Program-made: the position numbers and the translations under genes
Assembly: GCF_023821985.2 (NCBI RefSeq)
Contig: NZ_CP098805.1
Location: forward strand, 4,956,501-5,020,500
Direction of reading: 5' to 3'
DNA from: Dyadobacter chenhuakuii
GTDB lineage: Bacteria; Bacteroidota; Bacteroidia; Cytophagales; Spirosomataceae
DNA length: 64,000 nucleotides
In this document: piece by piece, positions 44,080-53,338 of the stretch
How positions within the stretch are numbered: the stretch's first letter is position 1
How the letters are laid out: each line of letters starts with the position of its first letter
Notes under the pieces: generated by a model
Seen by the model: the letters and a program-made list of their open reading frames with translations, nothing else
Database searches by the model: none
Told to the model about the DNA's origin: nothing

Positions 44080-44550
44080 ATGGCTGAGGTGATTAACATT
44101 AAAGTGAACGGCAAAACCCACCGCGTTACGGCGGACCCGGAAATGCCGCTGCTTTATCTTTTACGAAATAACCTGCAACTGAATGGCCCGAAATATGGCT
44201 GTGGCATAGAACGTTGCGGCAGTTGCATGGTGCTCTTGAATGGCAAAGCGCAACCTTCTTGCGTAATTCCCGGCTCGGCTGCGGCAGTTTATGAAGTGAC
44301 AACATTGGAAGGATTTTCCATTAATAATGTGCTTGATCCGATCCAAGAGGCATTTATTGAAGAGCAGGCTGCGCAATGTGGCTATTGCACTAGCGGGATG
44401 ATCATTTCTGCTAAGGCACTTTTAACAGAAAACAAAAATCCAACTGACCAGCAAATACGGCAGGCTTTGCAACGGAATTTGTGCCGATGCGGAACGCACA
44501 CGCGCATTATTAATGCTGTAAAAAAGGCGGCTGCTAAATTGAATAAATGA
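44080..44550 (+). CDS. Molybdenum hydroxylase small subunit, two [2Fe-2S] clusters (IorA-like)
   Basis: 156 residues. The N-terminal plant-type ferredoxin site is CGIERCGSCMVLLNGKAQPSC (about residues 46-66) and the second cluster is bound by CGYC and CRCGTH (about 104-143). It carries electrons from the molybdopterin subunit encoded next, with a 4-base overlap (ATGA). There is no signal peptide, so it is likely exported with the Tat-signal large subunit. Similar to isoquinoline 1-oxidoreductase and aldehyde dehydrogenase small subunits. Confidence 0.95.
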   Translation: MAEVINIKVNGKTHRVTADPEMPLLYLLRNNLQLNGPKYGCGIERCGSCMVLLNGKAQPSCVIPGSAAAVYEVTTLEGFSINNVLDPIQEAFIEEQAAQCGYCTSGMIISAKALLTENKNPTDQQIRQALQRNLCRCGTHTRIINAVKKAAAKLNK

Positions 44551-46775
44551 TGGACGAATTGAATGATATAAGGTCTGGCAGACGTGGTTTTCTCCGGAGT
44601 TCGGGTTATCTGCTGATGGGTTTTACGCTCATGCCCGGACTTGGATTTACTATGCAGCCGGATGAATGTTACTCGCCGGAACAAACGTTGATCGCAGATC
44701 GCGAGGCAATTGATTCGTGGATCAGATTTGATGATACGAGCATTCTGACGGTGTTAACAGGTAAAATGGAGCTTGGGCAGGGAATACGGACGGCATTAAT
44801 GCAAATGGCAGCTGAGGAACTGGACATTGAGATGAAGCAAGTTCGTATCATCATTGCGGACACCGGGCAAACGCAGGACGAGCGCTATACGGCCGGAAGC
44901 GGGTCCATTGAAGGAAGCGGAAATGCGATCAGAAATGCTGCTGCTGAGGCTCGGAAGTATCTTTTGACATTGGCAGCAAAGGAATTAGGCTCAAATGTGA
45001 ATGAACTTTCGGTTCAAAATGGAATTGTTAAATCCGCCAAAAATCAGAAAACAATTGCCTATAAAGATCTTGTAAAAGGAAAACGTCTGGAAGCAGAAGT
45101 CACTGGAAAGGCTGATCTGAAAAAGCCTGGTGATTACAAGCTTGTCGGTAAGCCGATCAAAAGGACTGACATTCAAGAGATAGCGGTGGCGAAAACGCAC
45201 TTTATCCAGGATCTGCGGTTCCCGGATATGTTGCATGCGCGGGTGATGAGGCCACCGGTTTATAATGCCAAATTGATTTCGCTTCCAACGGAACAAATCC
45301 AAAAATCCCCTGGCGTTTTGAAAATCGTAATTAACGGAAGTTTCGTTGCTGTGATTGCTTCGCAGGAATACGAGAGCATGAAGGCGTTGGGTAAAATGAA
45401 GGAGCTGGCCAAGTGGGAAAGCACGCGGATAGCGCCTTTGCCAGGTCATTTGTACGCTGATATGATCAAAAATAGCAGTGCCGGCGAAATTGTGGAAGGA
45501 GATAAAAGTGCAAATAGTAAGGTTTGGGAGAACGGAATAACACTCGAAGCGGAATACAAACGGCCTTATCAAATGCATGGCTCCATAGGCCCGTCTTGCG
45601 CGATCGGTCTCTGGAAGGATGATCAGCTGACGATCTGGTCACATACGCAGGGCGTGTATCCTTTGCGAAGCACAATCAGCGATTTGGTGGGTTTGCCTCT
45701 GGAAAAAATCAGGGTCATAGGCATGCCGGGCGCGGGTTGCTATGGACATAATGGCGCCGATGATGTGGGAGGTGATGCTGCATTACTGGCTCTGCAAATG
45801 CCTGGAAAGCCGGTGCGTGTGCAATGGATGCGGGAAGATGAGCACAAATGGGAGCCTTATGGGTCTGCTATGGTGCTGAAAATTAAAGCTGCATTGACTG
45901 CTGATGGCAAAGTAACTGCCTGGGAAACAGATATATGGTCGGACACACATAGTTCACGGCCAGGTGGAAAGGCGGGGCATTTAATTGCAGGACAGCATTT
46001 GGAAAAGCCATTTGCTTTTGAAGGCGGTGGATTTGCAGGAGGCACGCATCGGAATTCGCTTCCGTTGTATGATTTTGAATTCAAAAATGCTTCTGTTCAC
46101 AGTTATAAAGGCCCTTTACGGACTTCTGCTTTGCGAAGTTTGGGTGCCTATGGCAACATTTTCGCATTGGAATCTTTCATGGATGAGCTGGCGGTGAAAG
46201 CCGGGAAAGATCCCGTTCAATTCCGTTTGGATCATTTAAATGATGACAGGGCCAGAGAAGTGATTACGACTTTGGTGAAAAAAGCAGGTTGGGATTTGAA
46301 AAAAGAGCCCGGATTAGGAAAGGGTTTTGCTTTTGCTCAATATAAAAATAATGCTTCCTACTTCGCTGTAAAGGCCGAAATCAAGCTGGATAGGGCGGCA
46401 AAAACCTACCGTCTGGTAAAATTGACAGGCGTAATTGATGCAGGGCAAGCCATTAATCCGGACGGAATTATCAATCAGACTTCCGGCGGGATGATCCAGG
46501 CTGCGAGCTGGACCATGTTGGAGCAAGTTCAGTATGGTGCAAATGGTGTGGAAAGCAGTTCGTGGGAAACTTATCCGATTTTCCGTTTTGAAGATGTGCC
46601 TCACACAGAAGTGTTTGTGATTGACCGGCCGGAACTTGAACCGCTGGGTGCGGGAGAAGCGGCACAAGGGCCTGTGTCAGCTGCGATTGCAAATGCTATT
46701 TTTGATGCGACGGGAAGCCGTTTGCGAGAACTTCCGTTGACTCCTGATAAAATCGATTGGACGAAAATCAGCTGA
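44547..46775 (+). CDS. Molybdenum hydroxylase large subunit, Tat-exported (IorB-like)
   Basis: 742 residues. It begins with a twin-arginine signal (GRRGFLRSSG then a hydrophobic stretch to about residue 38), so the folded complex is exported. Molybdopterin-binding landmarks are LTGKMELGQGIRTAL, HGSIGPSCAIG, GAGCYGHNGADDVGGDAAL, RTSALRSLGAYGN and, near the end, GAGEAAQGP with the catalytic Glu. It hydroxylates an aldehyde or N-heterocycle at the periplasmic side. No FAD subunit and no molybdenum-insertion chaperone lie next to it, so electrons probably go to a cytochrome. Its 3' end overlaps the convergent kinase gene by 8 bases. Confidence 0.93.
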   Translation: MMDELNDIRSGRRGFLRSSGYLLMGFTLMPGLGFTMQPDECYSPEQTLIADREAIDSWIRFDDTSILTVLTGKMELGQGIRTALMQMAAEELDIEMKQVRIIIADTGQTQDERYTAGSGSIEGSGNAIRNAAAEARKYLLTLAAKELGSNVNELSVQNGIVKSAKNQKTIAYKDLVKGKRLEAEVTGKADLKKPGDYKLVGKPIKRTDIQEIAVAKTHFIQDLRFPDMLHARVMRPPVYNAKLISLPTEQIQKSPGVLKIVINGSFVAVIASQEYESMKALGKMKELAKWESTRIAPLPGHLYADMIKNSSAGEIVEGDKSANSKVWENGITLEAEYKRPYQMHGSIGPSCAIGLWKDDQLTIWSHTQGVYPLRSTISDLVGLPLEKIRVIGMPGAGCYGHNGADDVGGDAALLALQMPGKPVRVQWMREDEHKWEPYGSAMVLKIKAALTADGKVTAWETDIWSDTHSSRPGGKAGHLIAGQHLEKPFAFEGGGFAGGTHRNSLPLYDFEFKNASVHSYKGPLRTSALRSLGAYGNIFALESFMDELAVKAGKDPVQFRLDHLNDDRAREVITTLVKKAGWDLKKEPGLGKGFAFAQYKNNASYFAVKAEIKLDRAAKTYRLVKLTGVIDAGQAINPDGIINQTSGGMIQAASWTMLEQVQYGANGVESSSWETYPIFRFEDVPHTEVFVIDRPELEPLGAGEAAQGPVSAAIANAIFDATGSRLRELPLTPDKIDWTKIS

Positions 46776-48771
46776 CCGGGACAGGTCGGGCAGCATTACT
46801 GGATGCAAGATGCCTGGCGATAACACGGATCAGCTCGTCCGCCTTGAATGGCTTGGTCACAAAATCATTGAAATGGCAGGATTCAAGTTCCGGGGCGTTT
46901 TCAGCGAAAGTGTCTGCTGTAAAGGCGATTACGGGAACATGCGTATATTTCGGATACTGGCTCCGGATGGTTTTCATGGCCGTAATGCCATCCATAACCG
47001 GCATTTGAATGTCCATTAAAATAAGGTCATAGCCATCGTTTCCGTTGAGGCTGGTCAGCACTTCCCGGCCGTTCCCGCAAATGGTAAATTCTGCTTCCCA
47101 TCTTTTCAGTAAATGTTTGAGCAGCATCTGGTTAGCAGGAACATCGTCCGCTGCCAGGATCCTGAAACCTTTCAGTGAGAGGTTTTCGGGCGCGCTGGCT
47201 TTTTCTTCTTCTAACGAAAGTCCGCCTTTTCCAAAATTGAGCACAACACTGAAAGTCGCACCTTCGCCAAGCTTGCTTTTGGCGGAAATGGTGCCGTTCA
47301 TCAGTTCTGTAATTTTGCGGGTAATGCTTAAACCGAGGCCGGTTCCACCAAAATATCTGGTAGCATTGTTGTGGTGCGCCTGCGAAAAGCTTTCGAAGAT
47401 GTCGTTTAACTTGTCTTCGGAAATGCCTATGCCTGAGTCAGATACATCAATCCTGAGATCCACATTCCTGCCATGGTCTTTTTCCAGCTGAACGGCAATT
47501 TTGACAAAACCATTTTCTGTAAACTTAATGGCATTGCCAACCAGATTATTGAGAATTTGATTCAGGCGATATGCGTCGCCCATGAGGATCTGAGGAACAT
47601 CATCGGCACATTCAAACAGCAGGTCAATGGATTTTTCCCTTGCCCTCACATCAAATGTCCGGATCAGCACATCCAGCTTTTCTTTTAAGTCAAACTGAAA
47701 ACTTTCCAGCCCGAATTTTCCAGCTTCAATTTTAGAAAAATCAAGAATGTCGTTCAGGATAACGAGCAGGTTATCAGCCGAACTTTTGATCATTTTCAAA
47801 TATTCCTTGTCCTGTCCCTGGAAATCGCTGTTTAACAGAATATCGGTAAAACCAATAATCCCGTTCATGGGCGTGCGGATCTCATGGCTCATTGTGGACA
47901 GGAAGTCGGACTTGATGCGCGTTGCTTCTTCGGCGTCGCGCTTCGCTTGTATGAGTTCCTGTTCCGCCTGTTTCCGGCTGGTAATGTCAATGGCCGTGCC
48001 AAGCACTTCCTGCACCGTTCCTGCTTCATTGCGCTTAAACGGCACTTCCCGCGTGATAATCCAGACTTCCGAACCATCTTTGTGTTTGAGCCTGAACTCC
48101 TTTTCAATCACATCTTCATCCTTCACATAATGCCGCATATAATGATAATGCCGCCGGAAAGTAAGCTGATCCTGATTATTAATAATCTGTTTCAGCCCGT
48201 TCTTAGAGTCGGTAGCAATGTCATCTTCGGAGTAGCCCAGTATTTTCCAGATTTGTTTATTATGAAAAATGTTGGTCCATTTCTCAATGTCGATCACATA
48301 GATAATGTTGGGAGACAGGAGGGCGATTTTATTTATAAATTCCTCTTTCTCTGCTAATTCATGCCTTGCGTCTTCCCGGTCTTTTTCCACTTCGAGCATT
48401 TGCCCGAGTGTGTGAAAAGCCTTGGTCAGCTTTTCGGCCGTGATCTCGGATTTGGGATAATAATCCGTTGCACCCGCTTTCATCATTTCCACGGCAATCC
48501 GCTCGTCGCCCTGGGAAGTGAGCACGATAACGGGCAGCTGCGGCGCCCTTTCTTTGATCTTTTTCAGCAATTCCAGTCCGCTCGTTTTGGGCAGCTGGTA
48601 ATCCAGGAATACGCAGCCCGGCACCCAGGAATCGAGGGTTAGCAGCGCATCTTCGGCATATTTGCAGATTTTTACCTCTCCAATCTCCACCTGAGACTTC
48701 CTGATCGCCCGCAATAAGTTCATTGCGTCGATCTCATCATCTTCAACCAGAAGAATACTGAAAGGGGTCAT
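46768..48771 (-). CDS. Hybrid histidine kinase, REC-PAS-HisKA-HATPase-REC
   Basis: 667 residues, cytoplasmic with no membrane helix. First receiver (1-125) with Asp57 in FLDYQLPKTSG; a PAS domain (about 145-265); HisKA with His296 in MSHEIRTPMNG; HATPase with NLVGNAIKFT, DSGIGI and FGGTGLGLS; a second receiver (about 535-660) with Asp587 in LILMDIQMPVMDG. The N-terminal receiver can be phosphorylated by another kinase, which fits the histidine kinase encoded two genes upstream. It is the last gene of the FIST/kinase/receiver series. No DNA-binding domain is present in the whole operon. Confidence 0.95.
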   Translation of the reverse strand: MTPFSILLVEDDEIDAMNLLRAIRKSQVEIGEVKICKYAEDALLTLDSWVPGCVFLDYQLPKTSGLELLKKIKERAPQLPVIVLTSQGDERIAVEMMKAGATDYYPKSEITAEKLTKAFHTLGQMLEVEKDREDARHELAEKEEFINKIALLSPNIIYVIDIEKWTNIFHNKQIWKILGYSEDDIATDSKNGLKQIINNQDQLTFRRHYHYMRHYVKDEDVIEKEFRLKHKDGSEVWIITREVPFKRNEAGTVQEVLGTAIDITSRKQAEQELIQAKRDAEEATRIKSDFLSTMSHEIRTPMNGIIGFTDILLNSDFQGQDKEYLKMIKSSADNLLVILNDILDFSKIEAGKFGLESFQFDLKEKLDVLIRTFDVRAREKSIDLLFECADDVPQILMGDAYRLNQILNNLVGNAIKFTENGFVKIAVQLEKDHGRNVDLRIDVSDSGIGISEDKLNDIFESFSQAHHNNATRYFGGTGLGLSITRKITELMNGTISAKSKLGEGATFSVVLNFGKGGLSLEEEKASAPENLSLKGFRILAADDVPANQMLLKHLLKRWEAEFTICGNGREVLTSLNGNDGYDLILMDIQMPVMDGITAMKTIRSQYPKYTHVPVIAFTADTFAENAPELESCHFNDFVTKPFKADELIRVIARHLASSNAARPVPVS

Positions 48772-48797
48772 AGAATGGAGAATATGCGTTGTTTGGA

Positions 48798-49229
48798 TTA
48801 TCCGGGATATTCGCAGAGTGTCCAGTAACTGTTGAGCGTGGAAACGGCCGAAATGAAGCGGTCCATTGAAAGCGGTTTTAAAATATAGCCCGCTACATTC
48901 AGGTTGAAAGCCTCAATTTTGTCGCTGTCTTCATTGGAAGTTGTCATTACAAAAACCGACAAAGAGCTCAGTTCAGGATCCTGGCGGATCTCTTTCAAAA
49001 ACTCAATTCCACCCATTCTGGGCATATTAAGGTCTAATAGCACAATTCTCGGCTTTGGGCTGTCGGATGAACCGGAGCGTAGCACTTCAAGCGCTTCAAT
49101 GCCATTTGAAGCCACGATAAGCGGGTTGGAAATATTGTTCTTTTTAAATGCGCGCTTCACATTCATTACATCTACTTCATCGTCTTCAACCAATAATATG
49201 GTCATGGGGACTGGGGTTAAGGGGAACAT
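48798..49229 (-). CDS. Single-domain response regulator (Rcp1-like)
   Basis: 143 residues consisting only of a receiver: LLVEDDEVD at the start, Asp66 in IVLLDLNMPRMGG, the switch Thr in VFVMTTSNEDSD and Lys in YILKPLSM. No output domain. ATG at 49205 is an alternative start that trims eight residues. Such lone receivers act as phosphate shuttles, here most likely between the PAS kinase (34 bases upstream) and the hybrid kinase (26 bases downstream). Confidence 0.95.
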   Translation of the reverse strand: MFPLTPVPMTILLVEDDEVDVMNVKRAFKKNNISNPLIVASNGIEALEVLRSGSSDSPKPRIVLLDLNMPRMGGIEFLKEIRQDPELSSLSVFVMTTSNEDSDKIEAFNLNVAGYILKPLSMDRFISAVSTLNSYWTLCEYPG

Positions 49230-49263
49230 TTTTGTGAAATTCTAGTTACGGAAAGGGTTATGT

Positions 49264-50598
49264 TTAGAGGGGAATTTCTGCTTCTTTGGCTTCGCTTTTG
49301 GGCCAGGTAAATATAAATTTGGTGCCTTCCTTCATGGTAGATTCGATACGGATCAAACCGCCTTTTTCGTCAAGGATCTTTTTAACAATGGCTAGTCCCA
49401 CGCCTGTGCTCTCTATCTCGTCGCGTGCCTGCAAGGTTTGGAAAATGACAAAAATGCGATCGTGAAATTCGGGGCTTATGCCCGGGCCATTGTCACGAAC
49501 GTAAAATTTGTACTTAGTGTCTTCCTCCGTCCAGCCCACCGTGATTTCTATTTCAGGCTTATCATTGTATTTAATGCCGTTGGAAATCAGGTTTTGAAGG
49601 ATTTGGGTCAATGTGATTTTTTCCGTTTCGAGCTCCATGGACATATTTCCATCGAAAACGAAACTGACGGGCTTTTTGCTGTTGAATGTTTCGTGCAGAT
49701 CTTCCAAAAGAGAACTAATCACAAACCGCTCTTTCACCGTCTTCATCCGGCCCGCTCTTGAATACGATAGAATACCATTAATAAGGCTTTCCATACGGTG
49801 AACGCGCCCGCGGAGCAGTTTGAACTGGTCCAGCGTATCGCCTTCGAGCAAATGGCTGATATCTTCTTCAATCCACTCAGAAAGGTTATTGATAGCGCGC
49901 AGAGGCGCTTTCAAATCGTGACTTACGACATATGCAAACTGGTCCAGCTCAGCATTGATGCGTTCCAGGTCACGCATGTAGGATTTTAATTTCTTTTCTG
50001 CCGAAACGCGCTCCGTAACGTCCGAAAATGTGCCAATGTAGCCAGTCAGCGCATGATCATGGAATTGTTTTGTAAGCGAAACGCCTATCCAGATCTCTTT
50101 TTTCTGTGCCGTGAAAACCTTGATGGTCGCATTGATCGTCGATTCCCCGGAACTCAGCATTTCACTGATCTCCACTTGCGAATCGGAGAAAAAATCCATC
50201 CAGTTGCGGTTAAGACATTCACTTACCGTGTAGCCTGTGATGGTTTCCCAGGCCTTATTCATGTAAATAATGTTGCCATTCCGATCCAGCTGCACCAAAA
50301 CTTCGGTAATACTGCTCACCACTTCTTCCAGTCGCTTGTTGGTCAGTTCGGCTTCTTCGGTTTTCTCTGCGGCAATGCGGCTCAGTTCGCGGTTGGCCTT
50401 GAAAAGTTCGCCGGAGCTTTGTTCCAGAATAAGCTCCACGCGGCCAAGGTCGTCCTGATACTCAGTATATGCTTGATTTACCGATAACAAAAAGTCCTGC
50501 AGATCGGGATGTTCGGCAAGTTCGGGCGGCAGCGATTTCCGGATCTGACGTTTCAGTAACCGGTGATAATTGACGTCCGTAAGTTCGGGCATGTTCAT
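49264..50598 (-). CDS. PAS-domain sensor histidine kinase, cytoplasmic
   Basis: 444 residues. An N-terminal coiled region (1-95; LGRVELILEQSSGELFKANREL) leads to a PAS domain (about 95-195, VLVQLDRNGNIIYMNKAWETITGY), then HisKA with His227 in YVVSHDLKAPLRA and HATPase with NLISNGIKYN, VRDNGPGI and STGVGLAIVKK. No membrane segment is present, so the input must be a cytoplasmic partner. The FIST protein encoded directly upstream (one base between stop and start) is the obvious candidate. Phosphate probably passes to the lone receiver downstream. Confidence 0.95.
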   Translation of the reverse strand: MNMPELTDVNYHRLLKRQIRKSLPPELAEHPDLQDFLLSVNQAYTEYQDDLGRVELILEQSSGELFKANRELSRIAAEKTEEAELTNKRLEEVVSSITEVLVQLDRNGNIIYMNKAWETITGYTVSECLNRNWMDFFSDSQVEISEMLSSGESTINATIKVFTAQKKEIWIGVSLTKQFHDHALTGYIGTFSDVTERVSAEKKLKSYMRDLERINAELDQFAYVVSHDLKAPLRAINNLSEWIEEDISHLLEGDTLDQFKLLRGRVHRMESLINGILSYSRAGRMKTVKERFVISSLLEDLHETFNSKKPVSFVFDGNMSMELETEKITLTQILQNLISNGIKYNDKPEIEITVGWTEEDTKYKFYVRDNGPGISPEFHDRIFVIFQTLQARDEIESTGVGLAIVKKILDEKGGLIRIESTMKEGTKFIFTWPKSEAKEAEIPL

Positions 50599-50599
50599 T

Positions 50600-51724
50600 T
50601 TAATATTCTCTGAAAGTTGTAACGGTCATTGTCTGGTTGTGCAGCTCGCACAGCGAATTGCGGTTGAACGGCGCAAGCTCTCCATACGAATAAAAGCCTG
50701 TGATCACCGGACTATCCAGCACATCGGATACGCTTTCAACTTCTTCTTCAACCATTTGTTTGAGCACCAGCTTCCTGCCCACACAACTTACCAGAATGGC
50801 AAACTCAGGGTTGTTTTTAAGACCTTCCGAAGCGGCCTGGGCGGCTTCTTCGGCGCCGTTAATAAGCCTGTCGTTATTTGCTTTCATCAAACGAACAAAT
50901 GAGCCCTCGGGAATGTCGCCTGCGAAAGTGAGGCTTTTTTCATCTTCATTAATACCCAAGATCGTCCGCACAACCGGTGCACGATCTTCGCTGTCACGCA
51001 TGCTAAGCGGGAAAAGTAACCCGGAAGCAGGCAGTTCTTTGGCCTTGTCGCCCAGGAACGATTTGTACAGATCAAGCGCAGGCTCGCCGTCAATTTCAAA
51101 CAATATATTCTCTTTTGATCTCGTCACACGCCTGTCCAACCCGAAGCTGTCCCATCCGCCCCGCGAACCAAAGCCGATCGTCAGGTTTTCACCATAAAAG
51201 CCGATGGCAGCCACCGTCTCACTGGCAATGTTTCCGTCTGGTTCAACGATCACAGTTCTTGCAAAATGCGATCCGTCGCCGGCGAGTCCGCCTGTAAGCG
51301 AAACTTCGGAACCCAGCCCTTCAGCCATGCCTTTTACGAGGTCGGTGCCATTTACTTTCAGTCCGTCTGAGACTACAAAAACGTGTTTCAGGCCCTCTTT
51401 CGGAAGTTGTGAAACGAGGTTTTTACCGGCTTCAATGCTGCTGAAATGAATGTCTTCCAGCGCAACTTTGGAGCTTTTGACGATTGTATCATCAAATCGG
51501 ATGGCAGTAATGATGATGGTATTGTCTTTTACGGAGACGTTAGAGATTTCGCCTGCTGTGGAGCAACCGGAAAAAAGAGCTTCGGGATAAAGTGCTGCCA
51601 GCTGGGCAATTACATCGCTTTTTTCGAGGAGTTCCCGGTTTCCGAATACAAAAAAGAGTTGGGGTGAAAAGGAAAAGGTGACGTTCGAGGAGGCATTGGT
51701 GTACACCAATTGATTGATTTCCAT
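50600..51724 (-). CDS. FIST-domain sensor protein (NosP-like)
   Basis: 374 residues with a FIST_N domain (about 25-215; LYPEALFSGCSTAGEIS, FVVSDGLKVNGTDLVKGM, LTGGLAGDGSHFARTVI) and a FIST_C domain (about 220-360; LYKSFLGDKAKELPASG, GFYSYGELAPFNRNSLCELHNQT). FIST proteins are cytoplasmic ligand sensors; some bind heme and sense nitric oxide (NosP) and control a neighbouring histidine kinase. Here the gene is one base before a soluble PAS kinase. Whether this one binds heme, an amino acid or another ligand cannot be told from the sequence. Confidence 0.93.
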   Translation of the reverse strand: MEINQLVYTNASSNVTFSFSPQLFFVFGNRELLEKSDVIAQLAALYPEALFSGCSTAGEISNVSVKDNTIIITAIRFDDTIVKSSKVALEDIHFSSIEAGKNLVSQLPKEGLKHVFVVSDGLKVNGTDLVKGMAEGLGSEVSLTGGLAGDGSHFARTVIVEPDGNIASETVAAIGFYGENLTIGFGSRGGWDSFGLDRRVTRSKENILFEIDGEPALDLYKSFLGDKAKELPASGLLFPLSMRDSEDRAPVVRTILGINEDEKSLTFAGDIPEGSFVRLMKANNDRLINGAEEAAQAASEGLKNNPEFAILVSCVGRKLVLKQMVEEEVESVSDVLDSPVITGFYSYGELAPFNRNSLCELHNQTMTVTTFREY

Positions 51725-51829
51725 AAAAGATTGATCGGGCTCATGAATTTGATCAACAATTTACAGAAAACTTTTGACTGGCGAATTAATTTTACGCTGA
51801 ACCAAAAATTTATACTGGTGAAACGAACA

Positions 51830-53173
51830 TTAAGAGAGTGATGGAAACGAAATTCCCTTGATTTTCCTGAATAATTCAACCGCATACAAGTCTGTCATCC
51901 CCGAAACGAAGTCGAGAACAGTCTGGATTTTCGCATATTCGTCCGTTTTTGAAGTTATAAACTGCTTGGGAATCAGATCTACCAGCTTGCGTGAATAATG
52001 TGAATTATTATTGAGATAAGCAGGGACAAATTCTTCCAGCAAGCCGCCCATCACCTTGTAACCGGCCACTTCGATCTGTACAACGGAAGAATAATTGTAG
52101 ATTTTATTGACTGAAATCTTCGCAATGTCCTTCATAACAGAGCGGTAAGGCTCCTGGATTGCGTCGATCAGGCCTGAGTTGAAGTCGCCGCTGAGAATAG
52201 CATCCTGTTCGTTGTAAAACAACTCGGAACATTGGAAAATCAATGTGCTGATGGATTTAGCCCGTAACAAGCTGATTTTGGCATCTTCATCATCAATTTC
52301 CAAAAGGCGGGCTGGCATTTTAGGATCGTTGCAAAGGCGTAGCAACAATGTTTCCACCTCGCCATACGACAATATTTTCAGCCTGTGGGCGTCTTCGAGA
52401 TCGATAATGTTGTAGCAAATGTCATCCGCAGCTTCAACCAGGTAAACCAGTGGATGGCGCTTGTACACCAATGGTGATTCCGTAACCATATCCAGTTCCA
52501 GATCTGCTGCAATCTTTTGAAAACCAGTCTGCTCCGACTGAAAGAAGCCGTATTTTTTAGTGTAAATGTTCGATTTATTATGTCCTGCAATGGACTCGCA
52601 GGGATATTTGGCAATGGCTGCAAGCGTAGAGTAGGTGAGTGCAAAACTGCCGTAACCTTTGCCCGCGTAAGGGTGCGTGAGAATGCGGAATGCGTTGGCG
52701 TTGCCCTCAAAATGCGTCAGATCAGCCCATTGTGATTCGGTAACCTTGTCGCGATATTGTAAACCGGCATCATTGGTAAAATAATGTGAGATCGCCGCCT
52801 CACCAGAATGCCCGAATGCAGGATTACCGAGGTCGTGCGCCAGGCAGGCGGCCGACACAATGTTCCCTATTTCACTGATCAGCGGCAATTTATCATCAAT
52901 GTTCGGATCGTCCTTTTTGATTTTATTATAGAAAATCCTTCCTAAGGACTTGCCGACACTAGCCACTTCCAAGCTGTGTGTAAGCCGGTTATGGACAAAT
53001 ACGCTGCCCGGGAGCGGGAAAACCTGTGTTTTGTTTTGCAGTCTTCGGAATGGGGAGGAAAAAATCAGGCGGTCGTAATCACGCTGGAATTCCGATCTTG
53101 CCTCAGCCGGATCGGCATTGTATTTGTCTTCACTGCCCCACCGTTTCGCCGAAAGTAATTTCTCCCACTTCAT
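51830..53173 (-). CDS. dgt: Deoxyguanosinetriphosphate triphosphohydrolase
   Basis: 447 residues. HD-domain dNTP triphosphohydrolase that splits dGTP to deoxyguanosine and triphosphate, tuning nucleotide pools. Visible: FSSPFRRLQNKTQVFPL near residue 35, metal-binding His in RLTHSLEVASVG, the HD pair in ACLAHDLGNPAFGHSGE, and the late Asp in LVEAADDICYNIIDLEDA. The length fits the Bacteroidota type-1 enzymes. Single-gene unit; a minus-strand TAGTTTTG at 53204-53197 is a possible -7 box. Confidence 0.95.
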   Translation of the reverse strand: MKWEKLLSAKRWGSEDKYNADPAEARSEFQRDYDRLIFSSPFRRLQNKTQVFPLPGSVFVHNRLTHSLEVASVGKSLGRIFYNKIKKDDPNIDDKLPLISEIGNIVSAACLAHDLGNPAFGHSGEAAISHYFTNDAGLQYRDKVTESQWADLTHFEGNANAFRILTHPYAGKGYGSFALTYSTLAAIAKYPCESIAGHNKSNIYTKKYGFFQSEQTGFQKIAADLELDMVTESPLVYKRHPLVYLVEAADDICYNIIDLEDAHRLKILSYGEVETLLLRLCNDPKMPARLLEIDDEDAKISLLRAKSISTLIFQCSELFYNEQDAILSGDFNSGLIDAIQEPYRSVMKDIAKISVNKIYNYSSVVQIEVAGYKVMGGLLEEFVPAYLNNNSHYSRKLVDLIPKQFITSKTDEYAKIQTVLDFVSGMTDLYAVELFRKIKGISFPSLS

Positions 53174-53338
53174 TATTCAAGAATTTTAATTGTCGGCAAA
53201 ACTAATCCCTTTCCGGTAATTAAGGAATAACAGGCGCTGTGGATTGCAATGGGCCGACAACTGGCATTGGTAGTTTCGCAAGTCGGGGCGCTTTTGATTT
53301 CTACACGGATTCCATTTGAAGATCTAAATTGAAGATAT

